A stretch of DNA of 21,626 nt from an uncultured Sutterella sp. (lineage in GTDB: Bacteria > Pseudomonadota > Gammaproteobacteria > Burkholderiales > Burkholderiaceae_F): assembly GCA_905213905.1 (NCBI GenBank), contig CAJMKD010000037.1:1-21626 (forward strand), written 5' to 3'. Positions 13,732 to 21,571 of this stretch are shown here, one piece after another; the stretch's first letter is position 1; every line of letters starts with the position of its first letter. A program made the position numbers and the translations under genes. The notes below the pieces were generated by a model. The model was given only the letters and a program-made list of their open reading frames with translations, had not been told where the DNA came from and did not search any database.

Positions 13732-14486
13732 GAACTCGCAAATCCCGGCCCACTGAAGAAAAGACAAGCCCGAAGACCGTTCTCGTCACGGGCAGCACGC
13801 GCGGCATCGGCCGCGCCGTGGCGCTCGCGCTCGCGCAGTCGGGCTACGACGTCGTCATCAACGCCCGAAAGCCGACCCCGGCGGCGCTGAGCCTCCTCGA
13901 GACGCTCGAAGGCTTCGGCACGCACCCGCGCGCCCTCTTCTTCGACGTCGCCGACAGAAAGGCCGCGCAGAGCGCGCTCGCCGAGGATGTCGAGCGCTTC
14001 GGCGCCTACTGGGGCGTCGTTCTCAACGCGGGCATCAACCGCGACGGGCCGCTCGTCGGCATGAGCGAAAGCGACTGGGACGACGTGCTCGACGTGAGCC
14101 TCGGGGGCTTTTACAACGTGCTCAAGCCCGTGCTGCTCCCCATTGCGCGGCGCCGTTCGGGCCGCATTGTCGTGATGAGCTCCGTTTCCGGCATTCTCGG
14201 CACCCGCGGACAGACGAACTATTCGGCCGCCAAAGCGGGCCTCATCGGCGCGGCGAAGGCGCTCGGCGCTGAGCTCGCAAGCCGCAGCATCACTGTGAAC
14301 GTTGTTGCGCCCGGCCTCATCGACACGGAAATGACGACCGAAAGCGACCGCGAGCGCATCACGCCCTTCATCCCGATGGGGCGGATCGGCCGGCCCGAAG
14401 AGGTTGCCGCAGTTGTGCGCTTCCTTCTCTCCGAAGAGGCCGCCTACGTCACGCGCGCCGTCATTCCCGTCTCGGGCGGCCTCTGA
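13728..14486 (+). CDS. 3-oxoacyl-ACP reductase, FabG/ApeQ-like
   Basis: A 252-residue short-chain dehydrogenase that would reduce 3-oxoacyl-ACP to 3-hydroxyacyl-ACP with NADPH. The Rossmann motif TGSTRGIG is at 21-28, NAGI at 100-103, the catalytic Ser in MSSVSG (about 151) and Y165/K169 in YSAAK. The FabG-type end VAPGLIDTEMT....IPMGRIGRPEEVA...FLLSEEAAYVTRAVIPVSGGL is clear. A basic 15-residue extension precedes the fold. It starts within the stop of the dehydratase gene (ATGA). With the flanking ketosynthases and dehydratase it makes a full condense-reduce-dehydrate cycle without an enoyl reductase, consistent with a product that keeps its double bonds. Confidence 0.9.
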   Translation: MRTRKSRPTEEKTSPKTVLVTGSTRGIGRAVALALAQSGYDVVINARKPTPAALSLLETLEGFGTHPRALFFDVADRKAAQSALAEDVERFGAYWGVVLNAGINRDGPLVGMSESDWDDVLDVSLGGFYNVLKPVLLPIARRRSGRIVVMSSVSGILGTRGQTNYSAAKAGLIGAAKALGAELASRSITVNVVAPGLIDTEMTTESDRERITPFIPMGRIGRPEEVAAVVRFLLSEEAAYVTRAVIPVSGGL

Positions 14487-14557
14487 GGCAAAAGCGTGCC
14501 GGCAGGCTCGCCCAAGCCGCATACTCTCATTAGACACCAGACTATTTCGTCAAAAGC

Positions 14558-15826
14558 ATGAGCAAGACCCGAACTTTGAAGCGCGTCGTCGTGACCGGCA
14601 TGGCCGGCATCTCGCCCCTCGGCAACGACTGGCCCGCGGTGCGCGCCGCCCTCGAGCGCAACGAAAGCGGCATTGTCCGCATGAAGGACTGGGACGAGGT
14701 CGACGACCTCAACACCCGCGTGGCCGCGCCCGCGAAGCCCTTTGCGCTTGATCCGGCGGTGTTCTCCCGCAAGCGCACGCGCTCCATGGGACGCGTGGCG
14801 CTCATGGCCGTGAAGACGACGCTCGACGCACTCGAAGACGCCGGCCTCGCCGGCGACCCGATCGTCACCTCCGGCCAGACGGGCATTGCCTACGGCTCCT
14901 CGGCCGGACAGCCTTCGGCCGTTGCCGAGCTCGCGCACCTCATTCTCACGCACTCCTGCCGCGGCATCACGGCGACCACCTACGTGCGCATGATGTCGCA
15001 CTCCGCTGCCGTCAACATCGGCGTTTTCTTGGGCGCCAAAGGCCGCATCATTCCGACGTCCTCGGCCTGCACTTCAGGGAGCCAGGGCATCGGCTACGCC
15101 TATGAATCGATCGCGTTCGGCAAGGAGACCGTGATGATTGCGGGCGGCAGCGAAGAGCTCGACGCCACCGACGCGGCGATTTTCGACACGCTCTTTGCCA
15201 CCTCCGTGCGCTACAACGACCGGCCGCACGAGACGCCGCGCCCCTTCGACCGGGACCGCGACGGCCTCGTCGTCGGCGAAGGCGCAGGCACTCTCATTCT
15301 CGAGTCGCTCGATCACGCGCTCGCGCGCGGCGCGCGCATCTATGCCGAGGTGATCGGCTTCGGCACGAATTCCGACGGCGCGCATATCACGACCCCGCAG
15401 TCCGCGCAGATGGCAGCCGCGATGCGCCTTGCGCTCGAAGACGCCGGCATCGCCCCCGAAGACGTCGACTGCGTGAACGGACACGGCACCGCCACCGACC
15501 GCGGCGACGTGGCCGAAAGCTTGGCAACCTATGAGGTCTTCGGCGGCCGCACGCCCTACACGACCTACAAAGGCCTCATGGGCCACACGCTCGGCGCCTG
15601 CGGCGCACTTGAAGCGATCTTCTCGATCCGCGGCATGATCGACGGCATCGTGTCGCCCGTTCTCAACCTCGAGCACCCGGATGCAGCCTGCGCGCCGCTC
15701 AATTTCGTCACGGGGGGCGTCAAGCCTCTCGAGCAGCGGATTGTCATGAGCAACAATTTCGCTTTCGGCGGCATCAACACGAGCCTGATCTTCCGCAAGT
15801 GGCGCCCGGGCGACGAGACGCTATGA
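14558..15826 (+). CDS. Beta-ketoacyl-ACP synthase, ApeR-like (second ketosynthase)
   Basis: A 422-residue KAS I/II-type condensing enzyme. The triad is complete: C171 in SSACTSGSQGIGY, H309 in NGHGTATDRGD and H343 in GLMGHTLGACGA, with NNFAFGGINTSLIF near the end. It is clearly different in sequence from the first ketosynthase of the cluster, and in aryl polyene systems two or three distinct ketosynthases share initiation and elongation. It is the only gene of the six not overlapping its predecessor: 71 bases separate it from the ketoreductase, with no terminator in between, so it is probably still on the same transcript. Its stop overlaps the next start as ATGA (15823-15826). The ribosome site is weak. 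Confidence 0.92.
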   Translation: MSKTRTLKRVVVTGMAGISPLGNDWPAVRAALERNESGIVRMKDWDEVDDLNTRVAAPAKPFALDPAVFSRKRTRSMGRVALMAVKTTLDALEDAGLAGDPIVTSGQTGIAYGSSAGQPSAVAELAHLILTHSCRGITATTYVRMMSHSAAVNIGVFLGAKGRIIPTSSACTSGSQGIGYAYESIAFGKETVMIAGGSEELDATDAAIFDTLFATSVRYNDRPHETPRPFDRDRDGLVVGEGAGTLILESLDHALARGARIYAEVIGFGTNSDGAHITTPQSAQMAAAMRLALEDAGIAPEDVDCVNGHGTATDRGDVAESLATYEVFGGRTPYTTYKGLMGHTLGACGALEAIFSIRGMIDGIVSPVLNLEHPDAACAPLNFVTGGVKPLEQRIVMSNNFAFGGINTSLIFRKWRPGDETL

Positions 15827-16836
15827 GAGCTCCCGACTTTGAGACGCCCCCCGAAGAGGTTCTCGGCACGGACGGGCGCCCGCTCGCCTTTGGCGAAGGC
15901 GTGCGCTGCATCGGCCCCGAGCAAATCGACGATCTGCGGGCTGCCGTCACGCGCGTGCTGCAGGGCCGGCTCCCCGCCGTCGTCCTGCTTCTGACGTCGC
16001 CCGAAGCCGCCGAGCCGCAGGCTGCATCAGCCGGCTTCACTTCTGGCGAGCTCGCCCTCCTCGAGCGCGCGCTCCCCGCAGCAAGCCGGGCGCGCCTCTC
16101 GGCCTTCACGCACCCGAAGCGGCGCGCCCAGAGCTTTGCCGCGCGGCTCGCGGCCGGCCTTCTCGCGTCCTGCGCTGCGCAGAGCCTCGCCAAGAACACG
16201 CCCGCCAGCGGTGAAGCGCTCGAATTCGCAGAGGAGCCGCCCTACGGGCCGGTCCTTCGCCGCGGCGCCGAGCTGGTCGCCTGGCTCACGCTCGCGCACA
16301 CCGCGGGCGGCGCCGCCGCTTCGCTCTCGCTCAAGCCCATGGGCATCGACCTCGAGCGCCCCCGGCCGGTGAAGCGCCTCGCGGGCGTCGCGAGCTTCGT
16401 CTTCGGCGACGCGGCCGCACGGCGCCTCAAGGATGCCCAGCTGCGGCTCCCTGCCGAGCGCTTCGAAGACATCTTCTTTGCGCTTTGGGGCGCCAAGGAG
16501 AGCGAAATCAAGATGAACCGGACCCCGCAGCCGATGGCTCTGCATCCGCGCGCAGCCATGGCGCTCGAAAGCAGCGGCACCGGCCGTCCGGCGCAGCTTT
16601 TCATCCGGACGCCCGAGGGGCGCCCGCTCTGCGCGCGGTTTTATCGCAGCGGCGCCCTGCGGCTTACCGTCCTCGAACCTGAAACCCGCACCAGCGAAGC
16701 CGCTCCAGTCTTTGCGCTCACGGGCGGCTCAGCCGCGTTCTGGCGCGAAGCGCTCCTCGGGCTTCGCGCGTCGCTCCGTGAGCCCGGTGCGCCCGACGAA
16801 GCGGCACTTTTCCTCAACAACGGACTTCAGCCATGA
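15823..16836 (+). CDS. Sfp-type 4'-phosphopantetheinyl transferase with long terminal extensions
   Basis: A 337-residue enzyme that would load the phosphopantetheine arm from CoA onto acyl carrier proteins. The core motifs are clear: HTAGG..AS.S near 159-169 (family 'SHs' region), GIDLE at 174-178 with its Mg2+-binding acidic residues, and FFALWGAKESEIK (218-230) with the catalytic WxxKES. About 90 residues before and 100 after the core have no recognised function, and the total is longer than the usual 220-250. The start is ATG 15823, coupled to the ketosynthase stop; an ATG eight codons upstream lies inside the ketosynthase gene. It overlaps the methyltransferase start by 4 bases. An ACP substrate gene is not in the window. 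Confidence 0.82.
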   Translation: MRAPDFETPPEEVLGTDGRPLAFGEGVRCIGPEQIDDLRAAVTRVLQGRLPAVVLLLTSPEAAEPQAASAGFTSGELALLERALPAASRARLSAFTHPKRRAQSFAARLAAGLLASCAAQSLAKNTPASGEALEFAEEPPYGPVLRRGAELVAWLTLAHTAGGAAASLSLKPMGIDLERPRPVKRLAGVASFVFGDAAARRLKDAQLRLPAERFEDIFFALWGAKESEIKMNRTPQPMALHPRAAMALESSGTGRPAQLFIRTPEGRPLCARFYRSGALRLTVLEPETRTSEAAPVFALTGGSAAFWREALLGLRASLREPGAPDEAALFLNNGLQP

Positions 16837-17903
16837 CCCGGGAAAGAAAACACAATTTCCTTGACGCGCTCCTCGCCGCGCAGACCATAGCTTTTGCGCC
16901 CTTCATCTTCAAAGCGGCTTCGGCCGCGCTGCGCACAGGCTTTCTCGAAGCGGTCGTCCGCACGCCCGGCAAAACCGCAGAGGCTTACGCACCGGCGCTT
17001 TCCATTTCGCCTTATGCGGCGGGCGTCATGGCGGACGTCCTCGTCGCTTCGGACGTGCTTGAAAGGCGCGACGGAGGCGGCCTTTTCGGCACGACCGTCG
17101 CCGAATGCCTCCTTTTCGACGACATGACGCGCGCGAACTTTTTCTTCACCGACGACGTCAACTACGCGGGCCTTGAGAAGACCCTCGATTCGCTTCTCGA
17201 AGGGCGCCCGGCCGGCCTTGCCGTCTTTGATCCGGCATGGAAGACAATCTATCCGCACCTGCCGGCGCTCCCTGAGCGCGCACGCGAGGCCTGGTTCCGG
17301 TTCGACCACTTTCACAGCGACCGCGCCTACGATGCGGCGCTTTCCCTGCTATGCGCCGGCAACCCGGACTACCAGTGCCTCGTCGACATCGGCGGCAACA
17401 CCGGGCGCTTCACGAAGGCGTTCCTCGAGCGCTTCCCCGAAGCGCGCGCCTGCTTCGTCGATCTGCCGGTAGAGACAGAGGCGCTTCTGAAGCGCCCCGA
17501 AATCGCGCCCTACGCCGATCGGATCCGCACGATTCCGATCGACTGGCTCACGACGGCGCCGCTCACGGGCACTGAGGGCGCCGACCTCTACTGGATGAGC
17601 CAGTTCCTCGACTGCTTCAGCCTTGATGAAGCACGATCGATCCTCGAGCGCACACGCGACGCGATGGGCCCGAACGCCGTCCTTGCCGTGCTCGAGCCCC
17701 TCGTTGACGAGCAGCGCCACCAGGCCGCGGCGCTCTCGCTCGCCGCTTCGAGCCTCTACTTCACCGTGATGGCGAACGGCCGCAGCCGGTTCTTTAATGG
17801 CGAAACGCTCCGGCGCCTCTTTGCAGACGCGGGGCTGCGCATCGAAGCGGAGCACCCCAACCTCGGGATCAGCCATACGCTTTTCATTCTCAGAAAGGCT
17901 TGA
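16833..17903 (+). CDS. SAM-dependent O-methyltransferase, acetylserotonin-O-methyltransferase type
   Basis: 356 residues. The N-terminal 95 residues form a helical, winged-helix-like dimerisation domain (FLDALLAAQTIAFAPFIFKAASAALRTG...), typical of plant-type and polyketide O-methyltransferases. The SAM-binding motif I is VDIGGNTGRF (184-193), followed by FVDLP (208-212), whose Asp should bind the ribose, and a LTGTEGADLYWMSQFLDCFSLDEA stretch corresponding to the motif around the catalytic base. However, the usual HDW/H catalytic pair is replaced by SQF, so chemistry is uncertain. Aryl polyenes often carry O-methylated aryl heads, which would fit. It is the last gene of the run, coupled to the PPTase by ATGA, with a large hairpin about 50 bases downstream. 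Confidence 0.83.
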   Translation: MTRERKHNFLDALLAAQTIAFAPFIFKAASAALRTGFLEAVVRTPGKTAEAYAPALSISPYAAGVMADVLVASDVLERRDGGGLFGTTVAECLLFDDMTRANFFFTDDVNYAGLEKTLDSLLEGRPAGLAVFDPAWKTIYPHLPALPERAREAWFRFDHFHSDRAYDAALSLLCAGNPDYQCLVDIGGNTGRFTKAFLERFPEARACFVDLPVETEALLKRPEIAPYADRIRTIPIDWLTTAPLTGTEGADLYWMSQFLDCFSLDEARSILERTRDAMGPNAVLAVLEPLVDEQRHQAAALSLAASSLYFTVMANGRSRFFNGETLRRLFADAGLRIEAEHPNLGISHTLFILRKA

Positions 17904-18259
17904 GGGCGCTTCCTGAAAAGGCCGGCTGCTCTCGATTCTCGGCTCGCGCGCAGGCCGATAGCTTTTCAGCTATCGGCCTGATGCTTTGGCAGCGGCTGCA
18001 ACATCCCGCAACGATTTCAAACGTTTCCCTACATCCCTTCGCTTTCCCTCTGCTGCAAGGGAAGAGCGCTCCATTCCGCCCTCTTTGAACTAAGCCTCAC
18101 GACCTAAGCGCACGCCGCTTCGCTCACCCATCGGCCGATGTGATGCCGGCGGATCGGCGAGTAGATTCGTAGACAAACGGGACCGTTTCGAGCCGCGATC
18201 TTCGCGAAGAACACGCACGCGTCCCGATGCAAAGAACACGTTTCTGGAGGTACAGCTTT
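17904..18259. other. Intergenic region between the methyltransferase and aldehyde dehydrogenase genes
   Basis: No gene is seen in these 356 bases. They contain the cluster-end hairpin (17951-17980), a short inverted repeat TTCCCT/AGGGAA near 18050, and a perfect 12-bp palindrome CATCGGCCGATG (18129-18140) that could be an operator for the downstream gene. The GGAGG ribosome site of the aldehyde dehydrogenase ends the region (18246-18250). No confident promoter was identified. Confidence 0.5.
17951..17980 (+). terminator. Perfect hairpin downstream of the biosynthetic cluster
   Basis: A perfect 13-bp stem (17951-17963 with 17968-17980) has a TTTC tetraloop. No continuous U-run follows (ATGCTTTGG), so it may be a weak or Rho-assisted terminator or a repeated palindromic element. 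A second hairpin with a shared downstream sequence lies at 20493-20517. Confidence 0.6.
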
Positions 18260-19721
18260 ATGCAGCTCAAGGATCACTACGGCCTTCTCATCAACGGCGA
18301 ATGGACCGCTGCGGAAGGCGGCAAGGAATTCGAAACGACGAATCCGGCCACGGGCGAGCATCTTGCCTGGTGCGCCGACGCGAGCGCCGCCGACGTTGAC
18401 CGCGCCGTCAAGGCCGCGCAGGCGGCGTTCCCTGCCTGGGCGGCAAAGTCGCCCGCGGAGCGCGCAGCGCTGCTTCTCAAAATCGCCGACCGAATCGACG
18501 AAGCGGCCGAGCAGCTCGCAACGGTCGAAACGATGGACAACGGCAAGCCGATTCGCGAAACGAAGCTCGTCGACGTGCCGCTCTCCTCGGACCACTTCCG
18601 CTACTTCGCCGGGGCGCTGCGCGCCGATGAAGGCGAAGCCGTCATGATCGACGAAAACACGCTTTCGATCATTCTGCGCGAGCCGATCGGCGTCGTCGGC
18701 CAGATCATTCCGTGGAACTTCCCGCTCCTCATGGGCGCCTGGAAGCTTGCGCCGGCGCTTGCGGCCGGCAACACCGTCGTCATCAAGTCCTCCTCGTCGA
18801 CGCCGCTTTCGCTCCTTGTCCTGGGCGAAATCCTCACGGACATTCTGCCTGCGGGCGTCGTCAACATCATCACGGGCCGCGGCGGCGTGACCGGCCAGGC
18901 GATGCTCGACCATCCGGGCTTCGCCAAGCTCGCCTTCACGGGCTCGACCGAAGTCGGCTACAGCGTTGCGCGCGCCGCCGCTGACCGCCTCATTCCCGCC
19001 ACGCTCGAGCTCGGCGGCAAGTCCGCCAACATCTTCTTTGCGGACTGAGCGCGCCATCGAAGGCGCGCAGATCGGCATCCTCTTCAACCAGGGCCAGGTT
19101 TGCTGCGCGGGCTCGCGCATCTTCGTCGAAGACAAGATCTACGACGAATTCGTCGGCAAGCTCGTTGAAGCCTTCCGCGCCGTCAAGGTGGGCGACCCGA
19201 TGGATCCGGCAACGCAGATGGGCTCTCAGATTAATCAGCGCCAGCTCGAGAAGATTCTCGGCTGGATTGAGGAAGCCAAGAAGGAAGGCGCGCGCGTTGC
19301 CGTTGGCGGCGAAGCAGCCAAGATCCCCGGCTTTGAAAAGGGCGCCTTCATGCAGCCGACGCTTCTCGTTGACGTCAAGAACGACATGAAGGTGGCGCAG
19401 AACGAAATCTTCGGTCCGGTCGCCTGCGTGATTCGCTTCAGCAGCGAAGCCGAAGTGGTTGCGATGGCGAACGACTCCGAATACGGCCTGGGCGGCGCCG
19501 TCTGGACGCGCGACATCAACCGCGCCATGCGCGTTGCGCGCGGCGTTCACACGGGCCGCATGTGGGTCAACACCTACAATGAGCTCCCCGCGCACACGCC
19601 GTTCGGCGGCTACAAGAAGTCCGGCATCGGCCGCGAAACGCACAAGGTCATGCTCGACCACTACAGCCAAATGAAGAACATCTACATTTCGCTCTCTGAA
19701 GCGAAGCGCGGCTTCTTCTAA
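18260..19721 (+). pseudogene. NAD(P)-dependent aldehyde dehydrogenase, frameshifted
   Basis: The reading frame from ATG 18260 (GGAGG ribosome site 9 bases upstream) runs 262 codons to a TGA at 19046-19048. The rest of the protein continues in another frame from 19047 (GAG) to 19721. Together they spell a normal aldehyde dehydrogenase of about 490 residues, AldB/ExaC-like: PWNFP (151-155), FTGST (226-230) and catalytic-base E250 in LELGGKSAN lie in the first part. The nucleophile Cys in NQGQVCCAGSR, EIFGPV, and NTYNELPAHTPFGGYKKSGIGRE lie in the second. At the break, family members carry about three residues (of the type ADW) between FFAD and ERAIEGAQ, so roughly 8 bases are missing. Neither part alone could be active. 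Both halves look well conserved, so the lesion is recent or a sequencing error. A terminator follows. Confidence 0.88.
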
Positions 19722-19735
19722 ACCCAGCGCAAAAA

Positions 19736-19790
19736 CCGGCGGCGCAGGCCGCCGGCCCGGCGGGCGGCGTTCGAAAGAGCGCCGCTTTTC
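19736..19790 (+). terminator. Tandem hairpins terminating the aldehyde dehydrogenase unit
   Basis: First hairpin: CCGGCGGC/GCCGCCGG (19736-19755) with a GCAG loop. Second: a 9-bp stem (19764-19772 with 19777-19785, one G-U) with a GAAA tetraloop, followed by TTTTCTTT. The second is a good intrinsic terminator. Confidence 0.85.
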
Positions 19791-19810
19791 TTTGTATGCA
19801 AAGTTGGATA

Positions 19811-19843
19811 AACCGGCAGGCTGCCCTACCAGTTTTGAGAATT
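19811..19843 (+). repeat. Left inverted repeat of a 594-bp element
   Basis: 33 bases that match 20372-20404 in inverted orientation at 30 of 33 positions. It begins AACCGGCAGGCTGCCC and contains the last codons and stop of the ATPase remnant. An internal near-palindrome GGCAG-G-CTGCC lies within it. No clear target-site duplication is visible outside it. Confidence 0.85.
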
Positions 19844-20317
19844 AGCCGACTTTTGCTGCAGCGCCAGATCAATCAGACGATCCGTCTGATCGGCCATGAA
19901 GAGAGGGATGTTCAACACATCATCATCCAGTTTCAAATTATTCAATGAGAACCGTATGCGGAGCTTGACCTGATCCGGGAACAATTCCTTGAATTTTCTG
20001 AGACTTCTGCTAGCGATATTAGCTTCTGACTTGACTTCTACAGGGAAAATATCGTTTTCTCGCTGAATCAGAAAATCCACCTCATAAGGTGGGTTTGTCT
20101 GCGACCAGTACCGCGGCGTCACCTCAAATTGCGTGATCGAGGTCTGAAGCACGAAGTTTTCGGTCAAAGCACCCTTAAACTCGGTAAATAGCCGATTGCC
20201 CTCGCCAAAAGCGGTCGGCGAGAGTTGAGAAAGTCGACGAAGCAGGCCGACATCCGCCAGATAGATCTTGAAGGCAGAGAGATTCAAGATCAATCGTTCC
20301 ATGCACACACCAATCAC
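19826..20317 (-). pseudogene. C-terminal remnant of a DUF4143-containing AAA+ ATPase
   Basis: 163 codons. From about residue 15 (AFKIYLADVGLLRRLSQLSP) onward it reads as the C-terminal DUF4143 half of the widespread ATPase family. It includes FTEFKGALTENFVLQT, a YWSQTNPPYEVDFLIQ segment and IFPVEVKSEANIASRSLRKF, the PD-(D/E)xK-like E...EVK core. The N-terminal AAA+ domain with Walker A and B (about 200 or more residues) is absent. The sequence upstream of 20317 is unrelated AT-rich DNA, so the gene is 5'-truncated. Composition is clearly less GC-rich than the neighbours, pointing to acquired DNA. The fragment sits almost exactly between two 33-bp inverted repeats. Translation from ATG 20317 or M6 is possible but no ribosome site supports it. 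Confidence 0.8.
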
Positions 20318-20371
20318 ATTTTTATGAATGTTTTGGTGATCTTATTCCATTTTTTATTTCATTTAGCGCAA

Positions 20372-20404
20372 AATTCTCATAGCTGGTGGGGCAGCCTGCC
20401 GGTT
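20372..20404 (-). repeat. Right inverted repeat of the 594-bp element
   Basis: Inverted partner of 19811-19843, with three mismatches in 33. It lies beyond an AT-rich stretch upstream of the truncated ATPase. The DNA outside it (20405 on) returns to high GC. Confidence 0.85.
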
Positions 20405-20492
20405 CATTAGCCCTGCCGTTGGTTGCGGCCCCTCCTTGCCGGCGAAGCGATTAAAACGCCGCGAGCCCCATGGAATGCGTACACGGCAACGA

Positions 20493-20517
20493 GCCGAATC
20501 AGGGATCCTGATTCGGC
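20493..20517. repeat. Perfect palindromic hairpin
   Basis: 11-bp arms with a 3-nt loop and no U-run on either side. Forty bases downstream is GCTGCAACATCC (20559-20570), also found downstream of the hairpin at 17951-17980 (17995-18006). It may be a member of a dispersed palindromic repeat family or a transcript end. Confidence 0.5.
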
Positions 20518-20703
20518 CCAATCGGCTTAACCATCGCTTTTAGCCTGCAGCACAGGCAGCTGCAACATCCGTTCAATTCGATGGATTCGCCCGCTTCCTT
20601 CTCGGACCGCAGGCTCGCCAGCGACTTCAGTCCGCCGCTCTCGGCTGAGCGGCAATGATCTGTCCTTGGGCTCCGCGGTCCGTTGCCCTCACGGCCGACG
20701 CAC

Positions 20704-21513
20704 TCAGGCTTCGTCCGTGCCGTCCTCAAGCGGACGCTGGCCGGGCTTTTGGTCAAGCACGCGCACGATCCGGTATTCGCCGGTGCCAAGGCCGAGCGCC
20801 TTCATGGCGGAAAGCTGCCGCAAGCCTTTTCGAGATTCGATGCGCTTCACGAGCGTGTGCTTCATGAAGTCGGGCATCGCATAGACGAGGTCGATCGACG
20901 CCTGATCAATCGCGAGCAGGTCGGTCGAAGCGAAAATCCCGAGGTCGGGCATCGTGGGCGTAGACGCCGCGACGCCCGCGCAGTCGCAGTCGATCGACAT
21001 GTTGCGAAGCACGTTGATGTAGACGATGTGCGGACCGAAGTGCTCGGCAATCGCCTTCCCGGCGTCGGCCATGCGCTCCATGAAGCCTTCGCCAGCAGGC
21101 CACTTGCCGTCGGGCTGCACGTTGTGAAGCTGCTTCTTGCCGTGCGCGGCCGAAGCGCAGCCGATGGAAATGTTTTTGAGCGCGCCGCCGTAGCCGCCCA
21201 TGCCGTGCCCCTTGAAGTGCGTGAGGACCACCATGGAGTCGTAGTTGAAGAAGTGGCTGCCGACCATCACCTCCTTGAGGTGAATGCCGTTCGTCACCTT
21301 GAGCGGCCGGTCGCCTTCTTCGTCCATGATGTCGACGGGCGAGAAGGTCCAGCCGTTTTCCGCCAGCACCTTCCGATGGCCCGCCGTCGTCTGGCGCGGA
21401 CTCTTGTAGAGCACGTTGCACTCGACGATCGTGCTCTCGGGAATCGTCGCCTGGAGCTCGCGGATCCAGTCGGGCGGCAGAATGTTCGGCCCTTTCGGTT
21501 CGCCCGTATGGAG
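20704..21513 (-). pseudogene. DUF362 family protein, 5' end removed by an insertion
   Basis: About 270 codons in frame. The sequence begins abruptly at LHTGEPKGPNILPPDW and runs through STIVECNVLYKSPRQTTAGH, VLTHFKGHGMGGYGGALKNISIGCASA, CDCAGVAAS..MPDLGIFASTDLLAIDQASIDL to a normal stop at 20704. These are core DUF362 signatures. The family is of uncertain function, often linked to iron-sulphur or ferredoxin proteins; the short form here ends without a C-terminal ferredoxin domain. Family proteins have roughly 40 or more residues before K(L/V)HTGE, but here the frame upstream becomes NIRNSRN and hits a TAA within AT-rich DNA. The break at about 21513/21514 coincides with the edge of an incoming element. 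A GTG at 21414 is the first in-frame start codon left and is not a credible native start. Confidence 0.82.
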
Positions 21514-21554
21514 ATTCCTGCTGTTCCTAATATTTTATTTATTCTGATGTAAAA

Positions 21555-21571
21555 TTGCTCATTATGAGCAA
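21555..21571 (+). promoter_or_regulatory. Palindrome covering the start codon of the putative transposase
   Basis: Perfect 8-bp arms TTGCTCAT and ATGAGCAA surround a single central T, and the ATG is the first three bases of the right arm. It could act as an operator for the MerR-like product or as an mRNA fold limiting translation. Both are inference. Confidence 0.45.

Larger units (their letters stand above)
20318..20703. other. Intergenic region holding an AT-rich segment, the right inverted repeat and a palindrome
   Basis: 20318-20371 is AT-rich and non-coding. 20372-20404 is the right repeat. 20405-20703 is GC-rich with no convincing ORF; the 96-codon minus frame here has Cys/Arg/Ser-rich composition unlike a protein. 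A perfect 11-bp hairpin GCCGAATCAGG/CCTGATTCGGC with a GAT loop lies at 20493-20517, about 190 bases past the stop of the DUF362 fragment. No tRNA or known RNA was recognised. Confidence 0.5.

Noticed and set aside
20499..20789. 96-codon minus-strand ORF next to the DUF362 fragment
   Set aside because: It overlaps the DUF362 coding end in another frame, is Cys/Arg/Ser-rich with no motif, and spans a palindrome.
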